DNA of 61,506 nt from Oceaniglobus roseus (GTDB lineage Bacteria > Pseudomonadota > Alphaproteobacteria > Rhodobacterales > Rhodobacteraceae), in contig NZ_PNOS01000030.1 of assembly GCF_002869745.1 (NCBI RefSeq), positions 1 to 61,506 of the forward strand, given 5' to 3'. Positions within the stretch are counted from its first letter, which is position 1. Each line of letters starts with the position of its first letter. The position numbers were made by a program, and so were the translations under genes. This document shows positions 41,134 through 50,900 of this stretch, piece by piece. The notes under the pieces were generated by a model. That model saw nothing but the letters and a program-made list of their open reading frames with translations, made no database searches and was not told where the DNA came from.

Positions 41134-41676
41134 ATGTTCGATCTGGAGCGGAAGTTCTGCCGGCTGGGCGGTGAGGTGGCGGTGGTCGATGGCTCGGTGA
41201 TCGAGGGCTATGCGTCGCTCTTCGGGGCGTCGGACCAGGGCGGCGACGTGGTGAGCGCGGGGGCCTACGGCGCGTCGCTGGCGACGCTCGCGGCGAATGG
41301 CGGCAAGGTCAAGATGCTGTGGCAGCACGACCCGGCCCAGCCGATCGGCGTATGGGACGAGGTGCGCGAGGACGCGCGGGGGCTTCACGTCAAGGGGCGG
41401 ATCCTGGCGGACGTGGCGCGGGGGCGCGAGGCGATCGCGCTGATCGGGGCGGGGGCGATCGACGGGCTGTCGATCGGATACCGCACGAAGCGGGCCGCGA
41501 AAGACGGAAAAGGCCGGCGGGTCCTGCAGGAACTGGAGCTTTGGGAGGTGTCGCTGGTGACCTTCCCGATGCTTCCCGAGGCGCGGGTGGGGGCGAAGGG
41601 GGAGGACCCCGTGAACCCCCTGCGCATCCTCGCGGCGGCGCTGGAGCAGGCGCGGACGCAGCTGAAGCGGGACTGA
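41134..41676 (+). CDS. GTA g4, HK97-family prohead protease
   Basis: A 180-residue S78-type serine protease that trims the capsid protein during head maturation. The core is VIEGYASLFGASDQGGDVV, MLWQHDPAQPIGVWDE (catalytic His), DGLSIGYRTKRA (catalytic Ser) and LWEVSLVTFPMLPEA. It has the short length typical of the family. GAGGAG lies upstream within the g3 end. g5 starts 31 bases downstream. Confidence 0.94.
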   Translation: MFDLERKFCRLGGEVAVVDGSVIEGYASLFGASDQGGDVVSAGAYGASLATLAANGGKVKMLWQHDPAQPIGVWDEVREDARGLHVKGRILADVARGREAIALIGAGAIDGLSIGYRTKRAAKDGKGRRVLQELELWEVSLVTFPMLPEARVGAKGEDPVNPLRILAAALEQARTQLKRD

Positions 41677-41707
41677 GCCCGCGGACAACCGAAAGACAGG
41701 ACCAGAG

Positions 41708-42886
41708 ATGGACAGAACCGACACGAAGTCTGGGGCCGGAGAAGATCTGCCCGAACACGAGGTGGCCCGGGCGCTGAGCGGGCTGGTGCGCGACCTGAAG
41801 CGGTTTCAGGACGGCATCGAGGTGAAACTGAAGCAAACCGAGGAACGCGTGAACATGCTGGATCGCAAGACACTGATGGCGGGCCGTCCCGCCCTGGCCC
41901 GCGCGGCCGAGACCGAGGCCCCCCACCAGAAGGCCTTCGAGGCCTACGTGCGCTCGGGCGACGACGACGCGCTGCGGGGGCTGGAACTGGAAGGCAAGGC
42001 GCTGAACACCGCGGTGGCGGGCGACGGCGGATATCTCGTCGATCCGCAAACCTCGGCCATGGTGCAGTCGGTGCTGCGCTCGACCGCCTCGATCCGCGCG
42101 GTCGCGAACGTGGTGAACGTCGAGGCGACCTCCTATGACGTGCTGGTGGACACCACCGATATCGGGGCGGGCTGGTCTTCGGAGACGGCGTCGCAGACCG
42201 AGACCGGCACGCCGACCATCGACCGCATCGTGATCCCGCTGCACGAGCTTTCGGCGCTGCCGAAGGCGAGCCAGCGGCTGCTGGACGATGCCGCCTTCGA
42301 CATCGAGGGCTGGCTGGCGGGGCGGATCGCCGACAAGTTCGCCCGTTCCGAAGCCGCGGCCTTCGTCAACGGCGACGGCGTGGACAAGCCCAGGGGCTTT
42401 CTGAACCACACCAAGGTGGCCGATGCCTCCTGGGCCTGGGACACGCTCGGCTATGTCGCGACCGGCGCCGACGGGGCGTTCGACGGCGCCGATGCTCTGG
42501 TCGACCTGGTCTATGCGCTCGGGGCGCAGTACCGGGCAAACGGGACCTTCGTGATGAACTCGAAGACCGCGGGCGTGGTGCGCAAGCTGAAGGACGCGGA
42601 CGGGCGGTTCCTGTGGTCGGACGGCCTGGCGGCGGGAGAGCCTGCGCGGCTGCTCGGCTATCCGGTGGTCGTGGCGGAGGACATGCCTGACATCGCGACC
42701 GGCAGCTACTCCATCGCCTTCGGCGATTTCGGCGCGGGCTATACCATCGCCGAGCGTCCCGACCTTCGCATCCTGCGCGATCCGTTCAGCGCCAAGCCCC
42801 ATGTGCTGTTCTACGCGACCAAGCGGGTCGGCGGCGACGTCAGCGATTTCGCGGCGATCAAGCTGCTGAAGTTCTCTGCCTCCTGA
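41708..42886 (+). CDS. GTA g5, HK97-fold major capsid protein
   Basis: A 392-residue capsid precursor. The first 110 or so residues are a helical, charged scaffold-like region (SGLVRDLKRFQDGIEVKLKQ) removed by the g4 protease. The HK97 shell domain starts near LNTAVAGDGGYLVDPQTSAM, followed by WSSETASQTETGTPTIDRIV, FVNGDGVDKPRGFLN and RVGGDVSDFAAIKLLKFSAS at the C-terminus. It is the most abundant product of the cluster in known GTAs. A GC-rich hairpin lies just after its stop. Confidence 0.96.
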   Translation: MDRTDTKSGAGEDLPEHEVARALSGLVRDLKRFQDGIEVKLKQTEERVNMLDRKTLMAGRPALARAAETEAPHQKAFEAYVRSGDDDALRGLELEGKALNTAVAGDGGYLVDPQTSAMVQSVLRSTASIRAVANVVNVEATSYDVLVDTTDIGAGWSSETASQTETGTPTIDRIVIPLHELSALPKASQRLLDDAAFDIEGWLAGRIADKFARSEAAAFVNGDGVDKPRGFLNHTKVADASWAWDTLGYVATGADGAFDGADALVDLVYALGAQYRANGTFVMNSKTAGVVRKLKDADGRFLWSDGLAAGEPARLLGYPVVVAEDMPDIATGSYSIAFGDFGAGYTIAERPDLRILRDPFSAKPHVLFYATKRVGGDVSDFAAIKLLKFSAS

Positions 42887-42902
42887 CGGGGGCCGAGGCG
42901 TC

Positions 42903-42924
42903 GGGCCCGCGGTGACGCGGGTCC
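42903..42924 (+). other. hairpin after the capsid gene
   Basis: GGGCCCGC pairs with GCGGGTCC (one G-U pair, 6-base loop) 16 bases after the g5 stop, without a T-run. It may shield the capsid message from decay. The rest of the 171-base gap to g6 shows nothing else. Confidence 0.35.
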
Positions 42925-43057
42925 GGTGATCTGGGCGTACGTCATCCAACCTGTGCTGTTTGGTTGATCCCCTCCGTCCGGGCAGGACAGGGGCGTGCGT
43001 CCAACTCCCGGTCCCCTGGCGGGGGCAGGGGCGGGATCTGGCGAGCGGAGACAAGCG

Positions 43058-43645
43058 ATGAATTTGGTCGAGACGACGACGGTGGCCGCGGCGGCCCTGC
43101 CGCTGGAGCGGCTTCGGCAACACCTGCGGCTGGGAACGGGGTTCTCCGACGACAGCCTGCAGGATACCGCGCTGGAGGCGAGCCTGCGGGCGGCCCTGGC
43201 GCGGGTCGAGGGGCATTGCAGCAAGGCGGTGCTGGCGCGCGGCTTCTGCCTGACCGTGACCGAGTGGCGCGATCTGTCGCGGCTGGTGCTTCCCGTCTCG
43301 CCGGTGGCCGCGGTGACACGGCTGTCGATCTTCGACCGTGCGGGCACCGAGACGGAGGTGCCCGCGATGCAGTACCGCCTGATCCGCGACGACCACCGGC
43401 CGATGCTGATCTCGGCAGGCTATGCGCTGCCGCGGATCCCGCTGGCCGGGCGGGCCGAGGTGGCCTTCGAGGCGGGGCACGACGGCTTCGACGCGGTGCC
43501 GGGCGACATGGCGCAGGCGGTGCTGATGCTGGCGGCGCATATCTACGAGGGCCGGGCGGGCGAGGGTGCGCCGCTGCCCGGCGTCGTGGCCGGGCTTCTG
43601 GAGCGGTATCGGCCGCTGCGCCTTGGCGCGGGATGGTCGGCATGA
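43058..43645 (+). CDS. GTA g6, head-tail connector (adaptor)
   Basis: A 195-residue connector of the gp6-like family that sits below the portal. Typical segments are LPLERLRQHLRLGTGFSDDS, LEASLRAALARVEGHCSKAV, RLVLPVSPVAAVTRLSIFD and DMAQAVLMLAAHIYEGRAGE. The ATG at 43058 was chosen where the family begins (MNLVETTTVAAA). It overlaps g7 by four bases. Confidence 0.9.
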   Translation: MNLVETTTVAAAALPLERLRQHLRLGTGFSDDSLQDTALEASLRAALARVEGHCSKAVLARGFCLTVTEWRDLSRLVLPVSPVAAVTRLSIFDRAGTETEVPAMQYRLIRDDHRPMLISAGYALPRIPLAGRAEVAFEAGHDGFDAVPGDMAQAVLMLAAHIYEGRAGEGAPLPGVVAGLLERYRPLRLGAGWSA

Positions 43646-43977
43646 GCGGCGTGCTGCTGAGCCGGCCGCTGGAGCTGGAAGCGCGGATGCGCACACCGGA
43701 CGGGGCTGGCGGTTTCACCGAGACCTGGCAGGGGCTCGGGCTTCTCTGGTCCGACGTCCGGGGCGGATCGGGACGTGGCGCCGCGGGCGAGGACGTGGCC
43801 CTGTCCCGGCTGACGCTGAGGATCACGGTGCGCGCCGCGCCGCAGGGGGCGCAATCGCGCCCGGTGCCGGGGCAGCGGTTCCGCGACGGGGCGCGGCTCT
43901 ATGCCATCGTCGCGGTGCACGAACAGCGCGGCGGCGCCTTCCTGATGTGCTTCGCCCACGAGGAGGTTGCGACATGA
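43642..43977 (+). CDS. GTA g7, head-tail joining protein (stopper)
   Basis: A 111-residue SPP1 gp16-like head closure protein. Features include the start MSGVLLSRPLELEARMRTPD, GFTETWQGLGLLWSDVR, LTLRITVRAAP and GQRFRDGARLYAIVAVHEQ. It overlaps both g6 and g8 by four bases, so it is translationally coupled. It seals the filled head before tail joining. Confidence 0.9.
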   Translation: MSGVLLSRPLELEARMRTPDGAGGFTETWQGLGLLWSDVRGGSGRGAAGEDVALSRLTLRITVRAAPQGAQSRPVPGQRFRDGARLYAIVAVHEQRGGAFLMCFAHEEVAT

Positions 43978-44384
43978 GCTATGCCATGGGCGAGGCCCTT
44001 CAGGCGGCCGTCTACCAGCTGCTCCAGTCCGATCCCGGGGTGCAGGCGCAGCTTGCGGGGGCGGTGTACGATGCGCTGCCGCCGGGGCCGCTGCCCTCGC
44101 TCTATGCGACGCTGGGCGAGGAGGACGTGCGCGACCGCTCGGACAAGACCGGGGCGGGGGCGCTGCACGATCTGGACATCAGCGTGATCACCGCCGCGCC
44201 GGGATTTTCCGAGGCGAAGGCGGCCGCGGTGGCGGTGAGCGACGCGCTGCTCGGCGCCGATCTGGTGCTGTCGCGTGGGCGCGTGGTGGGGCTGTGGTTC
44301 CTGCGCGCCCGGGCGCGTCGGATCGACGGCGGGGCGCAGCGGCGGATCGACCTGCGCTTCCGCGCCCAGACCGAAGACATCTGA
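43974..44384 (+). CDS. GTA g8, tail terminator (DUF3168)
   Basis: A 136-residue DUF3168 protein that caps the tail tube. ALQAAVYQLLQSDPGVQAQ opens it, followed by VYDALPPGPLPSLYATLGEE, KTGAGALHDLDISVIT and RIDLRFRAQTEDI. The frame is open upstream but overlaps g6 and g7. The start overlaps g7. Twenty-five bases separate it from g9. Confidence 0.9.
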   Translation: MSYAMGEALQAAVYQLLQSDPGVQAQLAGAVYDALPPGPLPSLYATLGEEDVRDRSDKTGAGALHDLDISVITAAPGFSEAKAAAVAVSDALLGADLVLSRGRVVGLWFLRARARRIDGGAQRRIDLRFRAQTEDI

Positions 44385-44409
44385 CATATCTTTCACGGAA
44401 GGAACGGAC

Positions 44410-44823
44410 ATGGCTGCCCAGAACGGCAAGGATCTTCTCATCAAGCTGGACCTGAACGGCGAGGGGCTGTTCGAGACCATCGCGGGGCTGCGCGCGACGC
44501 GGGTCTCGTTCAACGCCGAGAGCGTCGATGTGACCTCTCTCGAGTCCCAGGGGGGCTGGCGCGAGCTGCTGGCGGGGGCCGGGGTCAAGTCGGCCTCGAT
44601 CTCGGGGTCGGGGATCTTCAAGGACAGCGACACCGACATGCGGGCGCGGCAGGTGTTCTTCGACGGGCTGACGCCGGATTTCCAGGTCATCATCCCGGAT
44701 TTCGGCATCGTCTCGGGGCCGTTCCAGGTGACCGCGCTGGAATATGCCGGGTCGAACAACGGCGAGGCGACCTATGAGCTTTCGCTGGCCTCGGCGGGGA
44801 TGCTGGATTTCGTGGCGCTGTGA
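44410..44823 (+). CDS. GTA g9, major tail protein
   Basis: A 137-residue tail tube protein (TP901-1 type). MAAQNGKDLLIKLDLNG, TRVSFNAESVDVTSLESQGG, SASISGSGIFKDSDTDMR and FQVTALEYAGSNNGEATYEL are clear family stretches. A GGAAGGAACGG site precedes the ATG. It should be among the most abundant GTA proteins after capsid. Confidence 0.93.
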   Translation: MAAQNGKDLLIKLDLNGEGLFETIAGLRATRVSFNAESVDVTSLESQGGWRELLAGAGVKSASISGSGIFKDSDTDMRARQVFFDGLTPDFQVIIPDFGIVSGPFQVTALEYAGSNNGEATYELSLASAGMLDFVAL

Positions 44824-45155
44824 TGGGCAACCCCTGGGCAGGCGAGGTCGAGCTGGTCCTGGACGGCGAGCGGCGGGTGGCGAAGCTGACCCTCGGTGCG
44901 CTGGCCGAGCTGGAGGCTTCGCTCGGGGCCGGCACGCTGGTCGAACTGGTGGAGCGGTTCGAGCAGGGGCGGTTTTCGACGCGGGACGTGCTGGCGCTGG
45001 TGGTTGCGGGTCTGCGCGGCGGCGGCTGGCGGGGGACGACAGCGGATCTTCTGAGCGCCGAGATCGGTGGCGGGCCGGTGGAGGCGGCGCGGGTGGCGGG
45101 CGCGCTGCTGGCGCGGGCCTTCGCGCTGCCGGGGGACGGCGATGGCGGGGTTTGA
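44823..45155 (+). CDS. GTA g10, gene transfer agent family protein
   Basis: A 110-residue protein of the GTA gp10 family, thought to be a tail assembly chaperone. It opens MGNPWAGEVELVLDGERR and continues AKLTLGALAELEASLGAGTL and RDVLALVVAGLRGGGW. The ATG overlaps the g9 stop by one base; a GTG one codon earlier is an alternative. It overlaps g10.1 by 14 bases, as in other GTA clusters. Confidence 0.87.
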   Translation: MGNPWAGEVELVLDGERRVAKLTLGALAELEASLGAGTLVELVERFEQGRFSTRDVLALVVAGLRGGGWRGTTADLLSAEIGGGPVEAARVAGALLARAFALPGDGDGGV

Positions 45156-45375
45156 CTGGCCGGGGCTGATGCGCGCCGGGATCGCCGGGCGGGGCCTGCT
45201 GCCGTGGGAGTTCTGGGCGCTGACCCCGGCCGAGTTGGTGCTGATGCTGGGGCGCGGCAGCGGGCAGGTTCCGCTTAGCCGCAAGGGCCTGGAGGCGCTG
45301 GCGGCGCTTTATCCGGACGGCGCGGCCGCCCCGGACAACGGAGGGAAAGACGATGGACACGCAAGACCTGACTGA
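45142..45375 (+). CDS. GTA g10.1, phage tail assembly chaperone
   Basis: A 77-residue protein, easy to miss because it overlaps both neighbours. AGFDWPGLMRAGIAGRGLLP, WEFWALTPAELVLMLGRGSG and LSRKGLEALAALYPD match the small tail-assembly chaperone found between g10 and g11 in Rhodobacterales GTAs. It overlaps g10 by 14 bases and g11 by 23 bases, each in a different frame. Confidence 0.85.
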   Translation: MAGFDWPGLMRAGIAGRGLLPWEFWALTPAELVLMLGRGSGQVPLSRKGLEALAALYPDGAAAPDNGGKDDGHARPD

Positions 45376-46012
45376 CCTCGAGGACCAGATCCTGGGGCTG
45401 GAGCAGACGCTGGGCGGCGCGAGCGCGATCGCCGCGGCCTTCGACGGCGAGATGAAGCGGATGCAGTCGACCATCGCGGATACGGGCCGCGAGGTGTCGG
45501 TGCTGAGCGGCGGAATTTCGCGGGGGCTGAAGCGGGCCTTCGACGGGCTGATCTTCGACGGGCTGAAGCTGAGCGATGCGCTGAAGGGGGTGGCGACCTC
45601 GATGGTCGACGCGGCCTACAACGCCGCCGTGCGCCCCGTGGCGGGGCATCTCGGCGGGCTGCTGGCGCAGGGGGTCGAAGGGCTGGTGAGCGGGATGCTG
45701 CCGTTCCGTGACGGCGCGGGGTTCGTGCAGGGGCGGGTCATGCCCTTCGCGACGGGGGGCGTCGTATCCTCGCCCACCTACTTTCCGATGCGCGGCGGTG
45801 CCGGGCTGATGGGCGAGGCGGGGCCCGAGGCGATCATGCCGCTGGCGCGTGGCGCCGACGGGCGGCTCGGGGTGCGGTCGGCACAGGGAGGGCAGCCCGT
45901 GACCGTGGTGATGAACATCTCGACCCCCGACGTGCAGGGATTCCAGCGCAGCCAGAGCCAGATCGCCGCCCGCCTGGGCCGTGCCCTGGGCCAGGGCCAG
46001 CGCAACCGCTGA
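45353..46012 (+). CDS. GTA g11, tail tape measure protein
   Basis: A 219-residue tape measure protein, far shorter than those of long-tailed phages and in line with the short GTA tail. The N-terminal helix DLEDQILGLEQTLGGASAIA and the hydrophobic middle (KLSDALKGVATSMVDAAY) are followed by the conserved FATGGVVSSPTYFPM and GGAGLMGEAGPEAIMPL, the lambda-type tape measure tail segment. It starts inside g10.1 and ends ten bases before g12. Confidence 0.92.
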   Translation: MDTQDLTDLEDQILGLEQTLGGASAIAAAFDGEMKRMQSTIADTGREVSVLSGGISRGLKRAFDGLIFDGLKLSDALKGVATSMVDAAYNAAVRPVAGHLGGLLAQGVEGLVSGMLPFRDGAGFVQGRVMPFATGGVVSSPTYFPMRGGAGLMGEAGPEAIMPLARGADGRLGVRSAQGGQPVTVVMNISTPDVQGFQRSQSQIAARLGRALGQGQRNR

Positions 46013-46022
46013 GGAGGACAGA

Positions 46023-46655
46023 ATGGCTTTCGACGAGATCCGCTTTCCCGCGTCCCTGAGCTTCGGCTCGGTCGGGGGGCCGGAGCGGCGCACCGAGGTG
46101 GTGACGCTGGCCAACGGTTTCGAGGAGCGCAACACGCCCTGGGCCCATTCGCGCCGCCGCTACGATGCGGGGCTGGGGATGCGCTCGCTCGACGATGTGG
46201 AGCAGCTTCTGGCCTTCTTCGAGGCGCGGCGCGGGCAGCTTTCGGGGTTCCGCTGGAAGGACTGGTCGGACTACAAGTCCTGCCCCGCCTCGCGTGATCC
46301 GGACTTTGCCGACCAGGTGATCGCGGTGGCCGATGGCGTGGGCGCGGAGTTCCAGCTGGTGAAGACCTACGAGGCAGGGGCGAACCCCTATGTCCGGCCG
46401 ATCAGGAAGCCCGTTCAGGGCACGGTGACCCTGGGGCTGGAGGGAGATCTGCTGCGGAAGGGAGTTCATTTCGATCTGGATGTGACGACAGGGCTCGTGA
46501 CCCTCTACGAGGTGCCGCCGGAAGGGGCGCAGATCACCGCGGGGTTCGAGTTCGACGTGCCGGTGCGCTTCGACACCGACCTGATCCAAGTCTCGGTGGC
46601 GAGTTTTAGGGCCGGGACGGTTCCGAACGTGCCGGTTGTCGAGGTGCGTATCTGA
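46023..46655 (+). CDS. GTA g12, distal tail protein (DUF2460)
   Basis: A 210-residue DUF2460 protein forming the ring at the tail tip. AFDEIRFPASLSFGSVGGPE, NTPWAHSRRRYDAGLGMRSL, GFRWKDWSDYKSC and HFDLDVTTGLVTLYEVPPEG are typical. GAGGAGGAC precedes the ATG. The stop overlaps the g13 start by one base. Confidence 0.94.
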   Translation: MAFDEIRFPASLSFGSVGGPERRTEVVTLANGFEERNTPWAHSRRRYDAGLGMRSLDDVEQLLAFFEARRGQLSGFRWKDWSDYKSCPASRDPDFADQVIAVADGVGAEFQLVKTYEAGANPYVRPIRKPVQGTVTLGLEGDLLRKGVHFDLDVTTGLVTLYEVPPEGAQITAGFEFDVPVRFDTDLIQVSVASFRAGTVPNVPVVEVRI

Positions 46656-47542
46656 TGGCGCTGTCGGCCGAGTTCGAGGCCCATCTGCGGACCGGGGCAA
46701 CCACGGTCTGCCGGTGCTGGCATGTGCAAAGGCGGGACGGTGTCGCCCATGGCTTCACCGACTACGACACGGCGCTCGCCTTCGATGGCATGGTGTTCGT
46801 GCCCGATGCCGGTCTGACCGCGAAGGCGCTGGAGCAGACGACCGGTCTTGCCGTGGACAACACCGAGGCCGTGGGCGTGCTGTCGGACGACAGCCTGAGC
46901 GAGGCCGATATCCTGGCCGGACGCTTCGACGGGGCGGAGGTGCGGGCCTGGCTCGTCAACTGGGCCGAACCGGCGCAGCGCATCCTCCAGTTCCGCGGCA
47001 GTCTTGGCGAGATCCAGCGGTCGGGCGGAGCGTTCCGGGCCGAATTGCGGGGACTTGCCGAGGCGCTGAACCAGCCGCAGGGGCGGGTCTATCAGGCGCC
47101 CTGCACGGCGATCCTCGGGGATGCGTCCTGCGGTGTCGACCTGAATGCGGCGGGCTATGCCACGACGGAGACCGTGGAGCATGTCGAGGGGCGCAAGCTG
47201 TTCCGCTTCGCCGCGCTCGACGGGTTCGACGACCGCTGGTTCGAAAAGGGGCGGCTGATCGTCGAGACGGGGGGCGCGGCGGGCATCGTCTCGATCATCA
47301 AGAACGACCGGCTGAGCGGCGAGGGCCGGGTGATCGAGGTGTGGGAGGCGATCCGGGCCGAGATCGTTCCGGGCGACATGATCCGGCTGGAGGCGGGCTG
47401 CGACAAGCGGTTCGAGACCTGTCGCCTGAAGTTCCTGAACCAGCTCAACTTCCGCGGCTTCCCGCACATCCCCGGCGAGGACTGGCTGATGGCCTATCCG
47501 AGCAGCGCCGACGACAATTCGGGCGGGAACCTGAAGCGATGA
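46655..47542 (+). CDS. GTA g13, baseplate hub protein (DUF2163)
   Basis: A 295-residue DUF2163 protein. ALSAEFEAHLRTGATTVCRC and DYDTALAFDGMVFVPDAG open it. The paired cysteines in VYQAPCTAILGDASCGVDLN and the C-terminal AGCDKRFETCRLKFLNQLNF, ending FPHIPGEDWLMAYP, form the FAD-free hub domain; in R. capsulatus gp13 an iron-sulfur cluster has been reported in this region. The spacing suits a Cys-ligated cluster here too. It overlaps g12 and g14. Confidence 0.93.
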   Translation: MALSAEFEAHLRTGATTVCRCWHVQRRDGVAHGFTDYDTALAFDGMVFVPDAGLTAKALEQTTGLAVDNTEAVGVLSDDSLSEADILAGRFDGAEVRAWLVNWAEPAQRILQFRGSLGEIQRSGGAFRAELRGLAEALNQPQGRVYQAPCTAILGDASCGVDLNAAGYATTETVEHVEGRKLFRFAALDGFDDRWFEKGRLIVETGGAAGIVSIIKNDRLSGEGRVIEVWEAIRAEIVPGDMIRLEAGCDKRFETCRLKFLNQLNFRGFPHIPGEDWLMAYPSSADDNSGGNLKR

Positions 47543-47979
47543 GCAACCCGGCGGCGGTGGCCGCGGCGCGGGCCTGGATCGGCACGCCCTACCGGCACCA
47601 GGCCTCGGTCCGGGGGGTGGGGGCGGATTGCCTGGGTCTCGTGCGCGGGGTGTGGCGGGCGGTCTGCGGGGCGGAACCGGAAGCCGTTCCGCCCTATGCG
47701 CCGGACTGGTCCGAGACGCAGCAGGACGAGCGGCTCTGGGCGCGGGCGGCGGCGCACCTGGTGGCGCGTCCGTTGCCCGATCTCGCGCCGGGGGACGTGA
47801 TCCTGTTCCGGATGCGCAGCGGTTCCGTGGCGAAGCACCTGGGCATCGTCGCCGAAACCGGGTGCGCGGCCAGCTTCGTCCATGCCTACAGCGGGCACGC
47901 GGTGGTCGAAAGCCCGCTGAGCCTGCCCTGGCGGCGCCGCATCGTGGCGCGTTTCGCATTTCCCGACAGGAGGTCCTGA
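47539..47979 (+). CDS. GTA g14, NlpC/P60 cell wall peptidase
   Basis: A 146-residue peptidase predicted to cut recipient peptidoglycan during DNA delivery. The catalytic Cys31 lies in RGVGADCLGLVRGVWRA, the His in GSVAKHLGIVAE, and a further polar residue in HAYSGHAVVESPL. ARAWIGTPYRHQASVRG is the usual opening. It overlaps g13 by four bases and g15 by one. Confidence 0.93.
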   Translation: MSNPAAVAAARAWIGTPYRHQASVRGVGADCLGLVRGVWRAVCGAEPEAVPPYAPDWSETQQDERLWARAAAHLVARPLPDLAPGDVILFRMRSGSVAKHLGIVAETGCAASFVHAYSGHAVVESPLSLPWRRRIVARFAFPDRRS

Positions 47980-50900
47980 TGGCCACACTCGTACTTTCGG
48001 CAGTCGGCGCGGCGGCCGGCGCCTCGCTTGGCGGTGGCGTGCTGGGCCTTTCCTCGGTGGTCATCGGGCGGGCCGTGGGTGCCACGCTGGGTCGGGTGAT
48101 CGACCAGAGCATCCTTGGCAGCGGATCGCAGGCGGTGGAGACGGGCCGGGTGGAGCGGTTCCGGCTGACCGGCGCCAGCGAGGGCGCGCCGGTGGCGCAG
48201 GTCTTCGGGCGTACGCGGGTCGGCGGTCAGGTGATCTGGGCCACGCGGTTCAAGGAGACGGCGACGACCAGCGGCGGCGGCAAGGGCGCTCCGAGCGCGC
48301 CGCGGACGACGCGGTACGCCTATTCCGTATCGTTGGCGATCGCGCTTTGCGAGGGTGAGATCTCGCGCGTCGGGCGGATCTGGATCGACGGCAGCGAGGC
48401 CGAGCGGGAGGGTCTGAACCTTCGGGTCTATCCCGGCAGCGACGACCAGTTGCCCGATCCGAAGATCGAGGCGGTGGAGGGGGCGGGGATGGCGCCGGCC
48501 TATCGCGGCATCTCCTATGTCGTGATCGAGGATCTGGACCTGGCGCCTTACGGCAACCGGGTGCCTCAGTTCAGCTTCGAGGTGATGCGGCCGGAGCCGG
48601 CCTCGGGCGACCGCCTGCCCGAGGACCTGACCCATGCCTTGCAGGCGGTCGCGATCATTCCCGGCACGGGCGAGTATGCCCTGGCGACCACGCCGGTCTA
48701 CTTCAGCGAGGAGCCGGGTCTTTCGCGCGCAATCAACGTCAATTCGCCGCTGGGGCGGACGGATTTCGCCGCCTCCCTCGAGGCGCTGACCGGCGAGCTG
48801 CCGCGATGCGGTGCGGCGTCCCTGGTGGTGTCGTGGTTCGGCAACGACCTGCGGTGCGGACGGTGCGAGATCCGGCCGCTGGTCGAGCAGACCGAGGTGG
48901 AGGTTCCGGCCATGCCCTGGAGGGCGGGCGGCCTTGCGCGGGCGGAGGCGGGGCGGGTGCCTCTGAAGGAGGGCCGGGTGGTCTATGGCGGCACGCCCAC
49001 GGACCGTTCGGTGGTCGAGGCCATCGCGGCGCTGCGCGAGGCGGGGCAGGCGGTGACGTTCTATCCCTTCGTGCTGATGACCCAGCAGGAGGGCAACGGC
49101 CTTCCCGATCCGTACTCGGACGCGCCGGACCAGCCGGTGCTGCCATGGCGCGGACGCATCACGCTCGACATCGCGCCGGGGCGCGAGGGGACGTCGGACG
49201 GGACGGCGGCGGCGGAAGCAGAGGTGTCGGCATTCTTCGGGGCGGCGCAGGTCTCGGACTTTGCCGTGGAGGGAACATCCGTCGCCTATTCCGGACCGTC
49301 CGCCTTCGGGTATCGGCGGTTCATCCTGCACTATGCCCATCTCTGCAAGGCGGCGGGCGGTGTTTCCGCCTTCCTGATCGGTTCGGAACTGCGGGGGCTG
49401 ACATGGATCCGCGGCGCCGGCGGCAGCTTTCCGGCCGTCGCGGCCCTGCGGCAGCTGGCGGCGGACGTGCGGGAGGTTCTGGGGCCGCAGACGAAGATCA
49501 GCTATGCCGCGGACTGGAGCGAGTACTTCGGCTATCATCCGAAGGACGGCTCGGGTGACGTGTTCTTCCATCTCGATCCGTTGTGGAGCGATCAGAACGT
49601 CGATTTCGTCGGCATCGACAACTACATGCCGCTGTCCGACTGGCGCGACGGATTCGACCACGCCGATGCCGCCTTCGGCTCGATCTACAGCCTCGACTAC
49701 CTGACGGCGAACGTCGCCGGGGGCGAGGGGTTCGACTGGTACTACCACGCGCCCGAGGCCGAGGCGGTGCAGCTGAGAACGCCGATCACCGACGGCAGAT
49801 ACGATGAGCCGTGGGTGTTCCGCTACAAGGATCTGAGGAACTGGTGGTCGCGGCCGCACCACGACCGTCCGGGCGGCGTCCGTTCCGAGACGCCGACCGG
49901 CTGGGTGCCGGAGAGCAAGCCGATCTGGTTCACGGAATACGGGTGCGCGGCGGTCGACAAGGGCGCGAACCAGCCGAACCGGTTCGTCGATCCGAAGTCG
50001 AGCGAATCCGGGTTGCCGAAGTATTCGAACGGGCGGCGCGACGACTTCATGCAGATGCAGTACCTGCGGGCGATCAACGCCTTCTGGGGCGATTCCGCGA
50101 ACAACCCCATCTCGTCGGAGTACGGCGGGCCGATGATCGACCTGTCGCGGGCCCATGTCTGGGCCTGGGACGCGCGGCCGTTTCCCTTCTTCCCGGGCAA
50201 CACCGAGCTGTGGAGCGACGGCGAGAATCATGCCCGCGGCCACTGGATCACCGGCCGGGTCACCTCGCGGGCGCTGTCTTCGGTCGTGCGCGAACTGTGC
50301 GCGGAGTCCGGGGTGACCGCCGTGGACCTCGACCGGCTCTACGGCGTCGTGCGGGGCTATGCCTTGAACGATGTCGCGGGGGCGCGGGCGAAGCTTCAGC
50401 CGCTGATGACGGCTTATGCCTTCGACGCGGTCGAGCGCGAGGGGCGGTTGGTCTTCCGCACCCGCACCGGCAGGATCGACGGCGTGGTCGAAGAGGAGCG
50501 GGTGGCTGTCAGCCCGGACCTCGACGGCGACGTGGAGGCCCTGCGCGGTCCTGAGGCCGAGACGGCGGGGCGGTTGCGGCTGAGCCACGTGGCGGCCGAT
50601 GGCAATTTCGAGGTGCAGACCGCCGAGGCGATCTTTCCCGACGAGCGCGGCATCGCGGTGTCGCAGACCGAGATGCCGCTGGTGCTGACCCGCGGCGAGG
50701 CCGCGGCGATCGTCGAGCGTTGGCTGGCCGAGGCTCGGGTCGCGCGGGACCGGTTGCGCTTCGCCTTGCCGCCCTCGGCGCTTGCGCTCGGGGCGGGGGA
50801 CATCGCCGCGTTGCGCGGCGGGCTTTACCGGATCGACCGGGTGGAGCAGTCGGACCGGCAGCTGATCGAGGCGGTACGGATCGAGCCGGAACTCTACGAG

